Shown piece after piece: positions 62,236 to 64,000 of a DNA stretch of 64,000 nucleotides. The position numbers and the translations under genes were made by a program. Below the pieces are notes generated by a model that was given only the letters and a program-made list of their open reading frames with translations, was not told the DNA's origin and made no database searches. Positions within the stretch are counted from its first letter, which is position 1; each line of letters begins with the position of its first letter. Origin of the DNA: Terasakiella pusilla DSM 6293 (GTDB taxonomy: Bacteria; Pseudomonadota; Alphaproteobacteria; Rhodospirillales; Terasakiellaceae); contig NZ_JHYO01000002.1 in assembly GCF_000688235.1 (NCBI RefSeq), forward strand, positions 124,001 through 188,000, read 5' to 3'.

Positions 62236-63267
62236 ATGAAAGCTATTTTATTGCAGCAAAGGGGGCGAGAGGGCGTTGCCTATACATCATGCGACACCCC
62301 CGTCCTGTCGCAAGGCGAGGCCTTGGTGCGTATGGAAGCTGCCTCCCTTAACCGCGTCGATGTGTATATGAGGGAGAGTGGGGCCGGGATTACCCATGAT
62401 TTACCCCAGATCATGGGGGTGGACGGTATCGGAAGGATTGAAAAAATCAGCGGTCCCTCTTCCCTGAAAGTCGGGCAGCGGGTGATCCTTTACCCCTATC
62501 GTTTTTGCGGAACATGTGAATTTTGCACCCAAGGGGATCAGCCTTTATGTGTGAACGCCAAAATTTTTGGGGAACATTGTGACGGCACGTTTGCGACCTA
62601 TATTGCCGCGCCCACTCAAAGTCTGCTCCCGATCCCAGATCATTGCGATGGCGCTCAGGCGGCATCACTCGGGGTGGCCTATTTGACGGCATGGCGCATG
62701 GTTTTTACCAAAGCAGAAGCATCGGCGGGTAAAACCGCTCTGATTGTCGGGGCTGGGGGCGGGGTTGCTTGTGCCAGTGTACAACTGGCAAAACTTGCAG
62801 GCTGTCACGTGATCGCCACCACAACAGGGGCAGATAAAATAGACAAAACCCTAAAAGCCGGTGCAGATCATGTGATTGATTATCAAAAAGAAAATGTGGT
62901 CGAGCGAGTTTTGGCCTTGAGCGATGGACAAGGCGTGGATTTTGCTATCGATAATGTCGGGGAGGCAACATGGGGCAGTACGTTGCGGGCGCTGAAACGG
63001 GGCGGCAAGGTCGTGACGTGCGGGGCGACGACGGGCAGTCATCCGTCGGCTGATCTGCAACGGTTGTTTATCCGTCAACTCTCCATACTTGGCTCCACGA
63101 TGGGCAGCTTGCAGGAGTTTGACCGTCTGGTGCGCGTTTTTACGTCGGGTCAATTGCAGCCCGTTATTGACTCCGTCTATCCACTGTCAAAAGCCAGCGA
63201 GGCGTTTGATCGGCTGGAAGACCCGCAGCGTTTCGGTAAAGTCGTCTTAACGATGACGGATCACTGA
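62236..63267 (+). CDS. Zinc-type MDR alcohol dehydrogenase/quinone oxidoreductase
   Basis: This 343-residue medium-chain dehydrogenase has a structural zinc site C91, C94, C97, C105 (CGTCEFC) and a Rossmann core with VGAGGGVACASVQLAK. The catalytic-zinc ligands are not typical (no clear GHE motif), so it may be a quinone-oxidoreductase-like member. It follows the hydratase by 15 bases in the benzoate island. Substrate unknown. Confidence 0.78.
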   Translation: MKAILLQQRGREGVAYTSCDTPVLSQGEALVRMEAASLNRVDVYMRESGAGITHDLPQIMGVDGIGRIEKISGPSSLKVGQRVILYPYRFCGTCEFCTQGDQPLCVNAKIFGEHCDGTFATYIAAPTQSLLPIPDHCDGAQAASLGVAYLTAWRMVFTKAEASAGKTALIVGAGGGVACASVQLAKLAGCHVIATTTGADKIDKTLKAGADHVIDYQKENVVERVLALSDGQGVDFAIDNVGEATWGSTLRALKRGGKVVTCGATTGSHPSADLQRLFIRQLSILGSTMGSLQEFDRLVRVFTSGQLQPVIDSVYPLSKASEAFDRLEDPQRFGKVVLTMTDH

Positions 63268-63272
63268 TAAGT

Positions 63273-63304
63273 TTAGGCTGCCTGTAGGATCTCAGGCAGC
63301 CTAA
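63273..63304. terminator. Bidirectional hairpin between convergent genes
   Basis: TTAGGCTGCCTG (63273-63284) and CAGGCAGCCTAA (63293-63304) form a perfect 12-bp stem with an 8-base loop between the MDR dehydrogenase (plus) and paaF-like (minus) genes. No T-run follows on either strand, but the strength and position fit a shared terminator. Confidence 0.65.
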
Positions 63305-63311
63305 CCACGGC

Positions 63312-64000
63312 TTATGATCCCTTATAGACAGGGGGGCGTTTGTTGATAAAGGCGTCTGCCCCTTCTTTTTGATCGCTGGTGGAAAATAAGACAGCGAAGG
63401 CTTTTCGCTCAAACGCCAGTCCCGACTCCAAGAGGCTATCGCTTGCTTTCAACACGGCCTCTTTTGCCAGTTCAACGGCGATTGGGGCTTTTTGGGCGAT
63501 TTTTTTCGCGATGTTGATGGCTTGATCCAGGGTTTCTTCCGGTGCGAAGATTTCCGCCACCAGACCGGCTTCATAGGCTTGTTTTGCAGACATGAAATCG
63601 CCGGTCAGTACATATCGCATGGCCTTTGATTTTCCCAGTAAGGAGGTAAAGCGCTGGGTTCCGCCCGCACCGGGGATAATTCCCAAGTTTATTTCGGGTT
63701 GTCCGAACTTTGCGTTCTCCCCAGCGACAATAATATCGCAATGCATGGCAAGTTCATTACCACCGCCCAAGCAATAGCCATTGACCGCGGCGATTAAGGG
63801 CTTTTTGAAATTCCGGATGACTTTCCAGGAGGCGGCGCGGGGGTCACGTAAGACATCTGCGGGTGATTTGGTCGCCATTTCCTTGATGTCCGCACCGGCT
63901 GCAAAGGCTTTTTGGTTTCCGGTTAGCACGACGCATCTGACATTTTCATCTTCTTCTGCTCTGACGAGGACCTGCGCAATTTCATCCAGAAGCTTGGTTC
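63312..64000 (-). CDS. paaF: PaaF-like 2,3-dehydroadipyl-CoA hydratase (5' end beyond the window)
   Basis: The last ~229 residues of a crotonase are present, open at the right edge. Motifs KAFAAGADIKEMA and NGYCLGGGNELAMHCD are those of PaaF, as is the C-terminal KRPPVYKGS. It hydrates 2,3-dehydroadipyl-CoA in phenylacetate and box degradation. The GTG at 63929 is an internal valine, not a start; the frame continues KLLDEIAQVLV upstream to the window end. Converges on the MDR dehydrogenase with a hairpin between. Confidence 0.82.
   Translation of the reverse strand, partial: TKLLDEIAQVLVRAEEDENVRCVVLTGNQKAFAAGADIKEMATKSPADVLRDPRAASWKVIRNFKKPLIAAVNGYCLGGGNELAMHCDIIVAGENAKFGQPEINLGIIPGAGGTQRFTSLLGKSKAMRYVLTGDFMSAKQAYEAGLVAEIFAPEETLDQAINIAKKIAQKAPIAVELAKEAVLKASDSLLESGLAFERKAFAVLFSTSDQKEGADAFINKRPPVYKGS

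Noticed and set aside
1-64000. tRNA, rRNA, CRISPR arrays, insertion sequences or phage genes
   Set aside because: I looked in all gaps and saw no cloverleaf-like sequence, spaced repeats, transposase or integrase motif.

Overview
The window looks like part of a chromosome of a marine-type alphaproteobacterium, probably order Rhodospirillales and possibly a Terasakiella/Thalassospira-like genus. This rests on moderate GC by eye, a norQDEF tail, a clade I Tat-exported NosZ, an FDS-type formate dehydrogenase and a BoxR-controlled benzoyl-CoA (box) pathway. No taxonomic search was possible. I saw no rRNA, tRNA, CRISPR array, transposase or phage gene, and coding density is high.

Region 1 (1-12.8 kb) is denitrification. 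It starts inside norQ and continues norD-norE-norF (nitric oxide reductase maturation and accessory genes). A convergent NO-sensing NsrR regulator and a ferritin-like diiron protein follow, then the nitrous oxide reductase operon nosRZDFYL. A candidate NsrR operator covers the -10 element of a candidate nosR promoter. Terminator-like hairpins lie between nosZ and nosD and after nosL.

Region 2 (12.8-30.8 kb) is mainly iron acquisition. Two FecI/FecR surface-signalling modules each have their own TonB-dependent receptor. The first (plus strand) continues into a small unknown protein, an RhtX/FptX-like MFS importer and a second MFS protein. The second (minus strand) ends in a PepSY membrane protein, probably a ferric-siderophore reductase. 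Both sigma genes are preceded by Fur-box-like sequences over a TTGACA -35. Between the modules are a LysE-type exporter, an AraC regulator and a molybdenum hydroxylase set (IorA/IorB-like subunits and XdhC).

Region 3 (31-33 kb) is a two-gene unit of an unrecognised one-helix membrane protein and a chemoreceptor with no obvious extracytoplasmic sensor domain.

Region 4 (33-64 kb) appears to be a large aromatic-degradation island. From the right, a TTG-started DUF4863 protein, benzoate-CoA ligase, a hemerythrin, semialdehyde dehydrogenase (boxD), paaG-, paaH- and pcaF-like genes form one minus-strand operon ending in a strong terminator. A second minus-strand operon holds boxC, boxB, boxA, a thioesterase, a five-gene Liv-type ABC importer and another hemerythrin. 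boxR, a LysR gene and the NAD-linked formate dehydrogenase operon fdsGBA-fdhD follow. BoxC releases formate, so the FDS operon fits as the formate sink. Two alpha/beta hydrolases beyond fdhD carry a promoter with exactly the same 14-bp operator, TGCATTTTAATGCA, as the boxC promoter region. An enoyl-CoA hydratase and an MDR dehydrogenase diverge at the right end, and a partial paaF-like hydratase runs off the window.

Taken together, the organism probably respires nitrogen oxides when oxygen is low, competes for iron with siderophore receptors, and degrades benzoate by the oxygen-sparing CoA-epoxide route.
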